From Pogonophryne albipinna (Eukaryota; Chordata; Actinopteri; Perciformes; Artedidraconidae): DNA of 64,000 nucleotides. Positions 23,097 to 32,256 of this stretch are shown here, in pieces. Below the pieces are notes generated by a model that made no database searches, was not told where the DNA came from, and saw only the letters and a list, made by a program, of their open reading frames with translations. Both the position numbers and the translations under genes were made by a program. The stretch's first letter is position 1, and every line of letters begins with the position of its first letter. The stretch spans positions 11,237,063 to 11,301,062 of the forward strand of contig CM053247.1 of NCBI GenBank assembly GCA_028583405.1, written 5' to 3'.

Positions 23097-24787
23097 TCCG
23101 CTCTACCTTGTACTCTCAGGGCTGTTCTGGTCACTATTAACACCTGGAAAGGACCTTTCCACCTGGGAGACAAAGCATCTTTTTCAAGAGATTTGATTAG
23201 TACATCATCACCAATCTGAAAAGGGTGGGTGTGCTCCTCTTCAGGCTGGGGGAGCCTGTCAGCCACCTGCCTGTGAAACTTTCTCAACATGTCAGTTAGA
23301 TATTTTACATAGTTAGTCATGTAATCATCTGTCCACAAAAGAGTGAGTTTGTGGGGTGTTACTGGGGGGCTAGATCCTGTGAACATTACCCTTCCCATCA
23401 ATACTTTGTGTGGGCTAAGCCCTGTCGTTGCATTTGGTGAGCTTCGGATGGAGCACAGAACTAGCGGCAGCGCGTCTACCCATTTTAGTCCTGTGGTCAA
23501 CATTGTTTTAGTGAGTTTCTCCTTTATAGTCAAGTTCGTTCTCTCAACCTGGCCTGAGCTCTGTGGGTGATAGGGAACATGCAACTGCCATTTGAACCCT
23601 AACACTGTAGCTAGACTCTGGGTTATCTTAGAAATGAATGCTGGAGCTCTGTCACTGTTAATCCCTGCTGGAACACCAAATCTAGGGATAACATCTTTGA
23701 GAAGACACTTTACAACTGTTCTAGCGTCTTCTTTTCTGGTAGGGTAGGCCTCTACCCATTTTGAGAACTGGCACACTATTACCAAAAGATATTTGAATCC
23801 TTGGCATGGTGGCATATGCGAAAAGTCAATTTGCATATTTACAAAGGGCCCCGAGGGGGGCGGTAAGTGTTCATGCTGAACTGGACCATTTCTTCTTCTT
23901 GTCTGCTGGCATATCATGCATCTATCTACAAGGGTCTGTGTAGCTAGTGTAATGCCTGGAGCAAACCATTGTGACTTTATAATCCCATTCATCCCTCCTT
24001 TTCCTACATGTGATTTGCCATGTGCAACATGTGCCAAAACATGGAGGAACGAACGTGGACAAACCATCCGTCCGTCTGGGTGGAGCCACAAGCTGGACTC
24101 AGCGTCAAGTGCACAACCTCGTCTTAGCCATAAATCTTTCTCCCTAACATCAGCGCGGGCTTGCATGTCCGCGACATCATTAAAGGAAGGCAAACAAATG
24201 GGTTCTGCGGGTTGTGTTGAGGGGCATTGAAGCACCATAGAAAAGCAGGAAACTGCTGCTTGTTTAGCCGCGGTGTCGGCTAACGCATTTCCACGCGAAA
24301 TAGGATCATCAGAATTTGTGTGAGCAGCACATTTAACTACTGCTAGCTGTGCAGGGAGCAGGATAGCGTCTAATAGCTCAGCTACTAACGCATGATGTTG
24401 AATAGGCTTACCAGCCGATGTTAAGAAACCGCGCATTTTCCACAAGACACCAAAATCATGGCACACACCAAATGCATACCTGGAGTCTGTGAAAATGGTT
24501 GCAACTTTACCTTCAGCCAAAATACACGCCCTAAGCAGAGCATGCAACTCTGCAGCCTGAGCCGACGTGCCATTTGGCAAGGCCCTGCTTTCTAAGACTT
24601 CCCAGTCGTTCACAACAGCATAGCCTGCTAAGTGTACTGTGTCAGACGGTCTGCTCGCAGACCCGTCTGTGTATAGAATCATATCTGAATTAGGGATAGG
24701 AGTTTGCAACATATCAGCTCTGGGGGAAGAAGACATGTCAATCGTTGTGACGCAGTCATGTGTTATTTCAAAATCTGGAATTGGCAC
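23042..24787 (-). CDS. pol: retroviral pol segment: RNase H and integrase
   Basis: The 581-residue frame starts with an RNase H domain whose acidic residues are visible at D41 (YTDGSAS), E80 (AAELHAL), D101 (FTDSRYA) and D171 (ALADTAA). It continues into an integrase with an HHCC zinc-binding region (H256, H260, C290, C293), and a DD35E core at D321, D379 and E415. A C-terminal segment with a WKGPFQV motif follows. All catalytic positions appear present. The frame is joined to the RT segment upstream by a frameshift near 24790-24806, at a run of seven G on the + strand. The first Met is internal to the original polyprotein. The domain order and the overlap with env match gamma-type elements. 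Confidence 0.93.
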   Translation of the reverse strand: MPIPDFEITHDCVTTIDMSSSPRADMLQTPIPNSDMILYTDGSASRPSDTVHLAGYAVVNDWEVLESRALPNGTSAQAAELHALLRACILAEGKVATIFTDSRYAFGVCHDFGVLWKMRGFLTSAGKPIQHHALVAELLDAILLPAQLAVVKCAAHTNSDDPISRGNALADTAAKQAAVSCFSMVLQCPSTQPAEPICLPSFNDVADMQARADVREKDLWLRRGCALDAESSLWLHPDGRMVCPRSFLHVLAHVAHGKSHVGKGGMNGIIKSQWFAPGITLATQTLVDRCMICQQTRRRNGPVQHEHLPPPSGPFVNMQIDFSHMPPCQGFKYLLVIVCQFSKWVEAYPTRKEDARTVVKCLLKDVIPRFGVPAGINSDRAPAFISKITQSLATVLGFKWQLHVPYHPQSSGQVERTNLTIKEKLTKTMLTTGLKWVDALPLVLCSIRSSPNATTGLSPHKVLMGRVMFTGSSPPVTPHKLTLLWTDDYMTNYVKYLTDMLRKFHRQVADRLPQPEEEHTHPFQIGDDVLIKSLEKDALSPRWKGPFQVLIVTRTALRVQGRAEWIHVSRCRLSPLLDAGV

Positions 24788-26072
24788 CAGCTGGGTTTAG
24801 GGGGGGCGAACGTTTAAGAGTGATGTGTGGGCTTGAAAGAATTACCGCTTCATAACCAGATCGCCTTGCCGCTGTCATATGCTGAGTAGCAGAGGTGTTC
24901 AGAATATGCAAAACTGCATGTGGGACATGTACTACACAGTCACTGGCCAGTACAATGGGAGAGGATTGCTTGATAACTATTGCAACTGCGGCCACTGCTC
25001 GCAGGCATGAAGTCATACCAAGTACCACAGGGGAAAGTCGAGACGAGTAGTATGCTACAGGCCGAAAATTAGAGCCATGCTTCTGTACCAAAATGCCTGT
25101 TGCAAAGCCCCCCTTTTCATGGACGTGTAGATGAAAAGGTTGATGGTAATCAGGGAGCCCCAGGGCCGGAGCTGATGTGAGGGCCTGCTTTAAGTCCTGA
25201 AAAGCTGTGTGCATGTCCTCAGACCATTGAACAATGTTAGAGGCGGCCTGCAGAGTGGCAGCACGCAGGACGGAGTCCATAGCAGCATACTCGTATATCC
25301 AATGTCTGCAGTAATTCGCCATGCCCAAGAAGGAAAGCATCTCCTTCTTTGTGCGAGGTGGTGGCACTTTGTTCAAAAGGCAGATTCTCGCAGGTGAGAG
25401 GAGGCGGTGTCCATCTCTCAGAATGTGACCCAAATACGTGACCTCAGTCTGGCAGTATTGCAACTTGGCCAGGGATGCTCTGTGTCCGCATTCAGAAAGT
25501 CTTTTCATGAGCAGAATGGAGTCGATGCGACAGGCGTCTTTGTTAGGTGACGCAATCAACAGGTCATCAGCATACTGAAGGAGGGTGCTGCCCCCTGTAA
25601 GGACCAACGTGTCCAGGTCTCTTTTAACAGCTGCTGCGTACACAGTAGGCGATTCAACAAACCCCTGTGGGAGGCGCGTGTATGTGATTTGTTTACCTCT
25701 GAATGTAAATGCAAACAGATACTGGCTTTCTGGATGCAAAGGAATACAGAAAAATGCTGAACAAAGATCAATGACTGTGTAATATTTGGAGTCTGGAGGC
25801 AAAGAAGCAAGGATCGAATTTGTGTCAGGCACAATGGGGGCCGTTGGAATGACAATGGCATTAATAGCCTGCAAATCTTGGACAAAACGCCACTCATCAG
25901 GGCGATTGTGTTTAGGTATGGGTAGAATTGGAGTATTACACGGACTGGTCGTGTAGATTAATACGCCCTGATCGAGCAGAGATTGGATGACTCCTTCAAT
26001 TTCCACAATGGCTCTATGGGGTAAATTGTACTGTCTGATAGCTGGCAATCTGGCATTGGCTTTAAGTGTCAC
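24768..26072 (-). CDS. pol: retroviral pol segment: reverse transcriptase
   Basis: A 434-residue frame carrying the RT fingers and palm. It includes the LPQGF block near 134, the motif A aspartate at D102 (VIDLCSAFF) and the YADD catalytic box at 167-170, then a thumb and connection region with YLGH and PPPRTKKEM-type motifs. Open sequence in the same frame extends upstream of the first Met into a recognisable LWAKHKN segment. The start of this frame therefore marks a frameshift near 26145-26165 rather than a true start. It lies in a different frame from the segments on either side, so two small indels separate it from the rest of pol. Confidence 0.93.
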   Translation of the reverse strand: MTLKANARLPAIRQYNLPHRAIVEIEGVIQSLLDQGVLIYTTSPCNTPILPIPKHNRPDEWRFVQDLQAINAIVIPTAPIVPDTNSILASLPPDSKYYTVIDLCSAFFCIPLHPESQYLFAFTFRGKQITYTRLPQGFVESPTVYAAAVKRDLDTLVLTGGSTLLQYADDLLIASPNKDACRIDSILLMKRLSECGHRASLAKLQYCQTEVTYLGHILRDGHRLLSPARICLLNKVPPPRTKKEMLSFLGMANYCRHWIYEYAAMDSVLRAATLQAASNIVQWSEDMHTAFQDLKQALTSAPALGLPDYHQPFHLHVHEKGGFATGILVQKHGSNFRPVAYYSSRLSPVVLGMTSCLRAVAAVAIVIKQSSPIVLASDCVVHVPHAVLHILNTSATQHMTAARRSGYEAVILSSPHITLKRSPPLNPAGANSRF

Positions 26073-27046
26073 TCTGTGTGGTGGGGCTGAACTGACAAAT
26101 CCGACATGATTTTTATGTTTTGCCCATAATGTGGCTGGAACTTCCCAAAATCTGAAGGGGGTCCATATTCTATGAGAGGAGGTGGTTGTAAGTTGAGAAA
26201 TGTACTTTGGGGGAGAGAAATGGGCTCAGAGAGACGTAGCATGTAATGCTCCTCTCCGAGGTTAATTAGATTAGGCATGTGTGTGTGAGGGAGAGAAGCT
26301 GTTGCAGCTCCCAGCCGAGCCTGGCAGTGGGCTGCCATAGCCCCCACCTCCTTAGGACTACTGCCTGGAGTGACAGCTAGTGTGACGTGAGGGATAGTTT
26401 CTACAGCTAGAAAATCCTGCTGTGGGGGTGTGAGCCTAAGAGGCAACGCACATCCGTGTGGTCCTAAAAACAAAAACTGCTCGCATTCCAACTGATCTGA
26501 GCTGTTGCAAAAACCTCTTACTGATAGCGCATAGTCATCTGACGGGTTAAAAGCAGCTGTGCAATGACAATTCAACACAGGCCGCATAAGAGACATTAAA
26601 GAAGCACACACAGGGGAAATGCTAGCAATCTTCTGAATCCTTGTTGTGGAGAAAACAGAAATCATGTTGAAATCTGGAAATGACCAACAATAAAGGTTGT
26701 CTTGAGATGATTGAATGAATTGGACAGCTTGATAGACTTTGCTGTCAGGAATAGTCAAAAACAATCCATCCGGAGTGCAATGTATTGTTGCCTGTAACTT
26801 ACAAAGTAAGTCTCTGCCCATTAAATTAATAGGACTTCCATCTGAAATAATGAAAGAGTGTTTCACATTTGATCCATCTATAGAAATATCAGTATTCTGT
26901 GAAATGGGTTCAGACATAGCAATGCCAGAAACGCCCACTGTTGTAACAAAGTTATTAGTTGCTGTACAAACTTTCTCCTTAGTGCGTATTGCAGACAATG
27001 TGTCAATCAAAATATCTACAGCCGTGCCACTAAAATCAACGGGCAT
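26069..27046 (-). CDS. pol: retroviral pol segment: protease and linker
   Basis: A 325-residue frame. Residues 10-20 (VDILIDTLSAI) correspond to the aspartic protease active site, which is normally DTG or DSG; here the glycine is leucine. The protease C-terminal block is visible at about 73-84 (INLMGRDLLCKL). The rest is a linker leading into RT. The frame is continuous with gag through one in-frame UAG: 31 sense codons lie between the gag stop (27142-27140) and the first Met here, which is not a true start. The frame ends after a frameshift at about 26150. The active-site change suggests an inactive protease. Confidence 0.85.
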   Translation of the reverse strand: MPVDFSGTAVDILIDTLSAIRTKEKVCTATNNFVTTVGVSGIAMSEPISQNTDISIDGSNVKHSFIISDGSPINLMGRDLLCKLQATIHCTPDGLFLTIPDSKVYQAVQFIQSSQDNLYCWSFPDFNMISVFSTTRIQKIASISPVCASLMSLMRPVLNCHCTAAFNPSDDYALSVRGFCNSSDQLECEQFLFLGPHGCALPLRLTPPQQDFLAVETIPHVTLAVTPGSSPKEVGAMAAHCQARLGAATASLPHTHMPNLINLGEEHYMLRLSEPISLPQSTFLNLQPPPLIEYGPPSDFGKFQPHYGQNIKIMSDLSVQPHHTE

Positions 27047-27139
27047 AATCGGATCTTCACGCGGGTTATTGGAAAGGCGGATTTTTGCTGCTTGAATGGG
27101 GAAATGCTGTGAATCTGATCCTATTTCTCCATGGCACCC

Positions 27140-27142
27140 CTA
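27140..27142 (-). promoter_or_regulatory. gag-pol readthrough stop codon (UAG-G)
   Basis: The minus strand reads TAG GGG TGC at the end of gag, and the frame then stays open into protease. This matches the type of readthrough signal in which UAG is followed by G and by downstream RNA structure. I did not fold the structure. Confidence 0.65.
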
Positions 27143-27263
27143 TCTTCTATTAAATCCACTCTGCTGACCGTTTTGGCCCTGTTGAGCCTGTCTGTCATAA
27201 TGTGGAGGTGGCATCAATGCAGGATGTCTAGGAGGCTGGGGGAGAGCAGGTACAGATTGTATG

Positions 27264-27299
<36 letters not shown>

Positions 27300-27754
27300 G
27301 CACCCCACCTCTTCTCGCATTGACCCGCCCAGTGATCCGTTGCACCGCAAACATGACATGGCATCAACTTTTTGGAATTATTTTTCTGCTGCTGTCTGCT
27401 CTTATTTTGATAATCCTGTGATCTTCCCTGTGTGCGGTGTTGTCCCTGAAACTGCTGGGAATTATCCGCACCCTGATAAGCCTGTGTATTTTTAGGCAAT
27501 AGTTGCATTTGCTGGGCAGTTCTGGGGGTCAGAAATATCTGGCTCCGATGCAGGGCACGCATTGGGGCTATCGTAACTTGCCAGGTTTTAACTTGCCAGT
27601 CAGGAGTCGCCATCATGTAGGCCTGAGCTGTCTCTGGGATTAAATTATGCATTATTACACTAGATAGTAAACTAGAATGCTTTTCAGCCAAAAACCTTGA
27701 ACAATTAAATTCAATGATTCTCTCTTCTAAACCATCAACGTGGATTGATTCCAA
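27140..27754 (-). CDS. gag: retroviral gag, C-terminal part (capsid end and nucleocapsid)
   Basis: Of the 204 residues in the frame, the first few (before about 27738) derive from the adjoining LINE. The retroviral part holds the end of capsid (segments such as MHNLIPETAQAYM) and a nucleocapsid with one CX2CX4HX4C zinc knuckle at residues 133-146. An 11-glutamine run follows at 153-163, encoded by a CTG repeat on the + strand, then a Pro- and Gln-rich end. The stop is UAG followed by G, directly in frame with pol, the arrangement used for readthrough in murine-type gammaretroviruses. Matrix, the N-terminal capsid and the true start are lost by truncation. Confidence 0.88.
27258..27299. repeat. 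CTG/CAG trinucleotide repeat in gag
   Basis: About 11 to 12 perfect CTG units on the + strand, encoding the glutamine run of the nucleocapsid region on the minus strand. Confidence 0.9.
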
Positions 27755-28076
27755 CTAAGCTGTTGAAGGAAGTTTTTCCATTAATTAGCACTTCTTTATT
27801 AAATATTATGAATATGTCTTTATTATCAGACTATGTTCCACAATCATTCAAAGTAGCAGTGATAAAACTGCTTCTTAAAAAGCACAACCTCGATCCAGAG
27901 GTTTTAGCCAACTATAGACCTATTTCTAATCTTCCGTTCCTCTCAAATTCTTGAGAAAGCAGTCGCAAAACAGTTGTGTGATTACTTAAAAAACAATGAT
28001 TTATTTGAAGATTTTCAGTCTGGCTTTAGAAACACATCATAGCACAGAGACAGCTCTGGTTAAAGTCACAAATGAC
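27739..28076 (+). pseudogene. L2-like LINE ORF2, N-terminal RT segment
   Basis: The frame PTKLLKEVFPLI followed by VPQSFKVAVIKLLLKK and NYRPISNLPFLS is the start of the reverse transcriptase of fish L2-like LINEs. A frameshift just after PFLSNS leads into ILEKAVAKQLCDYL in another frame, and the text continues to an STETALVKVTND block before the first insertion. LINE reverse transcriptases copy their own RNA at a nicked target. This copy lacks its endonuclease region and is broken by frameshifts, so it is not functional. Confidence 0.85.
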
Positions 28077-28809
28077 CAGAGATGGGGTCGTTACTAAAAA
28101 AAAAAAATTATTACATATTACATGTTACTTAAAAAAAAGTAATATATTACACTACTTCGTTACTCTCTACATAAAGTAACTCGTTACTTACTCGCAGGGG
28201 CCGGCCCGTCCCTCCCTGCAGGCAGATCACGCAGACTGCTAAAGTTTCAAATGTTCTCTTTAGTTCAGTTTCCATTGTCGCATAAGACTGATCCAGATCC
28301 TGAATGTTTTCCTATCTGACCATGGCTGTCCTCTGTCTCCTGCTATCTGTATATTTTGCGCAGTCTATCTCTGCTCACGCTGTTGCGTCAGCGTATTCTC
28401 CTGCGTGTTGGCCATGTGTTGCACTGGAACCAGACACCGCAAAGACTTTAGCCGAGCACGTACGAACTGCGCATGCGTGAGTGGCAATAACCCCTTACCA
28501 GCAGGCGGCGGTAGTGTGTATTCGTCATTCAAAACAGGCAACAACCGGAAAACAGAGAAGAAGAACAGACTACGTGATATAAACAAACACATAGCTGTGC
28601 GTTAGCTTCACCTTAGCATGTGTTCTTTGCAGGTGTTTGTTGAGGTTTTATTATGACTGATTTTAGTAAGTAACGCGTGTCGGGGCAATGTTAGTAACTG
28701 TAGTGTGATTACTGAATTATAAAGTAGCGCGTTACACTACTCCGTTACCTACAAAAGTAATATTATTACAGTAACGTGTTACTTTGTAACGCGTTTACAC
28801 CCAACTCTG
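28077..28809. mobile_element. hAT-type MITE inserted in the LINE
   Basis: The ends CAGAGATGGGGTCGTTAC and the reverse complement of GTTTACACCCAACTCTG are related to the termini of the 13307 family. The flanks CAAATGAC and CAAATTC look like a diverged 8-bp duplication, since LINE homology resumes right after. The interior is non-coding and includes a stretch with several TTACTTAC words at the ends. Confidence 0.75.
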
Positions 28810-29310
28810 CAAATTCATTCTAATAGCCTCTGACAAGGGACTTGTCTCTATTCTTGTTTTGCTCGATCTCAGTGCTGCATTTGATACTATCGACCATCTT
28901 ATTGCAAAGACTAGCACTTAGTTGGCATACAGGGAAATGCTTTAGGCTGGTTTAGGTCCTATCTATCTCAACGCTTCAGTTTGTACGTGTCAACGATGAA
29001 TCTTCCACGCAAACAAGTTAGCCATGGAGTGCCACAGGGCTCAGTGCTCGGACCTATTTTGTTCACATTATATATGCTTCCGTTAGGCAATATTATAAGG
29101 ATAATTCTGTAAATTTTCATTGTGATGCAGATGATACTCAACTATATTTATCAATCAAGCCTGATGAAATTAATCATCTAAATAAAATTCAAGACTGCCT
29201 CAGGACTTAAAAACGTGATGACCTTAAACTTTTGATGTTAAACACAACCAAAACTGAAGTTATTGTACTTGGCCCGAAGAATCTACGAAACAAATTATCT
29301 AAAGATATAC
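28810..29310 (+). pseudogene. L2-like LINE ORF2, RT catalytic segment
   Basis: The text resumes with a LVSILVLLDLSAAFDTIDH block (palm motif A), then [19 protein letters not shown] sequence and a catalytic box that reads DADDTQLYLS. In active relatives this box is YADD or FADD, so the aromatic residue is lost. Further on, LMLNTTKTEVIVLGPK corresponds to the end of the palm region. Several frameshifts break the frame. The segment ends at the next insertion at 29311. Confidence 0.82.
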
Positions 29311-29398
29311 TGTTACAGTGTGTGAAGCAGGCAGGACCCAAATGCAGATATAAACTGAAAAACTCCTTTATTTCAAGGCTAGGCGCAGATAAACACTA
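29311..29398 (+). repeat. direct repeat, left LTR-like copy (truncated)
   Basis: Matches 31841-31925 nearly base for base, from TGTTAC to gcagataaac. Homology ends abruptly where a GC-rich tandem repeat begins. Confidence 0.85.
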
Positions 29399-29399
29399 G

Positions 29400-30250
29400 G
29401 GTGGAGGGGGTCAGGAGGACGGGACTGAGCTGACCGCCCAGGGGCACAGCAGAGGACCAGGAAGGGATCTCGGGCGGACGGCCCGGGGCAAGGCAGAGTT
29501 CAAAAAGGGGAAATTCGGGCGGACGGCCCGGGGGCAAGGCAGAGTTCAAAAAGGGGGAATCGGCGCGCACGACCCGGGGGCAAGGCAGAGTTCAAAAAAG
29601 GGGATTCGGGCGGACGGCCGGGGCAAGGCAGGTCTAAGGTGGGGGACTCGGACGGCCGAGCGTGAGGGCGAAGGCAGCGGCAGGAAGAGTCAGGGGGCCG
29701 GGCTCGAGGACGAGGGCAGCGGCAAGAAGAGTCAGGGGGCCGGGTCCGAGGGCAGCGGCAGGAAGAGTCAGGGGGCCCGGGATAGCGGGCGAAGACCGCG
29801 GCTCACAGAGGGCGGGATCGAGGGTGAAGACCGCGGCTCTCAGGGGGCCGGGCTCGAGGGCGAAGACCAGACAGCTCCGGAGGCCGGGCAGGAAAGCGCT
29901 GACGGGACAGCTCCGGAGGCCGGGCAGGACCCGGTGTCGACCGGCAGGAGAGTAGTCGGCGGGGCCTCCAACGGCACAGGACATAGGATTGGCAGGACCC
30001 CCGGCAGGAGAGTAGACGGCGGGACCTCCAACGAGACAGGACAAAGGGTTGGCAGGACCCCCGGCAGGAGAGTAGACGGCGGGACCTCCAACGGGACAGG
30101 ACATAGGGTTGGCAGGACCCCGGCAGGAGAGTAGTCGGCGGGGCCTCCAACGAGACAGGAAAGGAGCTGCAGGACCCCCGGCAGGAGAGTAGACGGCGGA
30201 CCTCCAACGGGACAGGACAAAGGGTTGGCAGGACCCCCAGCGGAACCTCC
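29400..30250. repeat. GC-rich minisatellites (45-bp and 60-bp units)
   Basis: Between 29489 and 29640 a unit of about 45 bp starting caaggcagagttcaaaa repeats four times. A degenerate block follows, and then a 60-bp unit starting ggcaggaccc at 29991, 30051 and 30111, with further diverged copies to 30250. Long frames here on either strand are repeat artefacts. Confidence 0.85.
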
Positions 30251-31050
30251 AACGGTACTTGAGTGGGAACTCGAGAGAGGGCTTGAGAGAACTCGAGAGG
30301 AAACTTGAGAGGTAACTCGAGAGGTGATTTGAGAGGGGACTCGAGAGAGAACCCGAGAGGTGACTGGAGAGGGGACTCGAGAGGGAACTCGAGAGGAGAC
30401 TCGAGAGAGAACTTGAGAGGAGACTCGAGAGAGACTTGAGAGGGATCTTGAGAGGGAACTTGAACGAGACTTGAGAGGGTACTTGAGAGGGGACTCGAGA
30501 GAGGGCTTGAGAGGGACCTCGAGAGGTGACTTGAGAGGGATCTCGAAAGGGGACTCGAGAGGTAGCTCGAGAGGGAACTGGAGAGGGGACTCGAGAGGGA
30601 ACTTGAGATGGACGAGAGAAGGGACTAGAGAAGTGACTCGAGGTGAGACTAGAGGTGGGACTAGAGGTGGGACTAGAGGAGGGGCTCGGAAGGGACCAGA
30701 GGAGGGACTAGAGAGGGGACTAGAGAGGTGACTAAAGGAGGACTGGAGAAGGGACTAGGGAAGTGACTAGAGGAGGGTCTTGAGAAAGGACTTGAGAAAG
30801 GACTTGAGAAGGGACTAGAGAAGGGACCAGAGAAGGGACTAGAGTTGGTACTTGAGAAGTGACTGGAGAAGGGACTAGGAAAGTGACCTGAGGAGGGACT
30901 AGGAAAGTGACCTGAGGAGGGACTAGGAAAGTGACCGAGGAGGGACTAGGGAAGGGACTAGAGAAGGGACTAGAGGAGGGACTAGAGACGGGACTAGAGA
31001 CGGGATCAGAGAAGGGACTAGAGAAGGACTAAAGAAGGACTAGAGAAGGG
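30250..31050. repeat. GA-rich minisatellite (gagagg/actcgag units)
   Basis: About 800 bp of short degenerate units built from ggactcgagag and gaacttgagag, drifting to ggactagagaag in the right half. It is strongly purine-rich on the + strand. Confidence 0.9.
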
Positions 31051-31064
31051 ACCAGAGATGGGAC

Positions 31065-31405
31065 TATGGCAGCTGGGGCCAGAGCTAAGTCTGGAACCAT
31101 GGCTGCTGGGGCCAGAACTGAGTCTGGAACCATGGCTGCTGGGGCCGGAACCCATGGCTGCTGGGGCCAGAACTGGGGCCAGGACCATGGCTGCTGGGGC
31201 CAGAACTGGGTCTGGAGCCATGGCTGCTGGGGCCAGAACTGGGTCTGGAGCCATGGCTGCTGGGGCCAGAGCTGGGGCCGGGAACCATGGCTGCTGGGCC
31301 GGAACCATGGCTGCTGGGCCAGAACTGGGGCTGAAACCATGGCTGCTGGGGCCTGTACTGGGGCTGTAACCATGGCTGCTGGGGGCTGAACTGGTTCTGG
31401 AACCA
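31065..31405. repeat. CCATGGCTGCTGGGG minisatellite
   Basis: About ten copies of a unit of 19-36 bp, mostly 30-36, around ccatggctgctggggccaga. Frames rich in Ala-Ala-Gly-Ala reflect the repeat. Confidence 0.9.
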
Positions 31406-31840
31406 TGGCCTTTTGGGCTCGTGCTGCTAACCTGGCCTTGCGATCCTCTTAGGAGCCGTTTGGAGGCTCCGTGGACCTCCAAAAGCCAGAGTACCAGCGA
31501 ATGGCCTGGACTGTAGCAAACACTGGGTGAGAAGCAGGGGCTGACGCCAGACGGACCACACCGATGCGTGTGTGTGGTATCAAAAGGGAATCTGGAGACC
31601 TGGGTCTATCAGGATCGGGAAAACAAACCGTGAGGTAATCCAAAAGCCAGGCCGGTAAGAATTTAACCAATCTTGATTCCTCAGCGTAAGGTGGACTGTA
31701 TCTGCCAGAGCAGCATCTCACTGCTGAACCCTGACCGCTCCTATCCATCGATGAGCGCAGTCAGGGACAAAGAAAAGGTATAATCCACTAGTTCCTGCTC
31801 AAACGGATCTGCTGGGCCCATATCATTGGTCGGTTCGTAA

Positions 31841-32256
31841 TGTTACGGTGTGTGAAGCAGGCAGGACCCAAATGCAGATATAAACTGAAAAACTCCTTTA
31901 TTTCAAGGCTAGGCGCAGATAAACAAAGACAAACAGAACACTCACCGAAGAACTAGTCATGACACAAGAAGAACCAACAAAGACAGACAGAAAAACCAGA
32001 ACTTAAATACACACAAGACTAATCACACAACAAGACACAGGTGAGGAGGGAGGAGGAAACACAGGGACACCAGTGAACACAATCGGGTAAATTAGACACA
32101 CCAGGGAAACTAACGACAGGGAACCACAGACAGATTTAAACAAGACACAACGCAGACAGAAACAGGCAAGACAGGAGGTGAAGACCTTTCAAAATAAAAC
32201 ATGAAACAAAAGACAGAAAAAGACAAGACAAAATACAATACAGACAGATCGTGACA
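31841..32256 (+). repeat. right LTR-like copy, 416 bp, TG...CA
   Basis: Starts TGTTACGGTGTGTG and ends GATCGTGACA. It is AC-rich and has no coding capacity. Its first 85 bp match the left copy at 29311. Confidence 0.6.

Larger units (their letters stand above)
19695..27738 (-). mobile_element. 5'-truncated gamma-type endogenous retrovirus, minus strand
   Basis: Read leftwards the order is gag C-terminal part, UAG, protease, reverse transcriptase, RNase H, integrase, then an env overlapping the end of pol. A single in-frame UAG between gag and pol, a CWLC motif in SU, and an immunosuppressive-type segment with CX6CC in TM place it with gamma-type elements. The 5' LTR, leader, matrix and most of capsid are missing, because the element joins an L2 LINE at about 27738. 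Pol has two frameshifts and a changed protease active site, so the copy is defective. Env is open throughout. Confidence 0.92.
29311..32256 (+). mobile_element. TG...CA unit with 5-bp TSD (TATAC) enclosing minisatellites
   Basis: The insertion starts TGTTACAGTG and ends GATCGTGACA, with TATAC on both sides (29306-29310 and 32257-32261). Its first 88 bp recur at 31841. This gives an LTR-like right end of 416 bp (31841-32256) and a left copy cut short where the minisatellites begin. TG...CA termini and a 5-bp duplication suggest a non-autonomous LTR-type element. It has no retroviral genes. Confidence 0.65.

Noticed and set aside
27131..27421. Leucine-rich plus-strand frame of 96 codons
   Set aside because: Antisense shadow of the gag CAG repeat and zinc-knuckle region.
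20799..27754. Lentivirus- or spumavirus-like provirus
   Set aside because: UAG readthrough layout, one zinc knuckle, CWLC and CX6CC motifs and the absence of accessory genes fit a gamma-type element instead.
29634..31482. Proline-, glycine- and serine-rich frames on both strands
   Set aside because: They follow the minisatellite units, lie in several overlapping frames, and have no domain.
29311..32256. Complete LTR retrotransposon
   Set aside because: Only 88 bp of the left end match the right end, and no gag or pol lies between. The LTR-like reading rests on termini and TSD alone.
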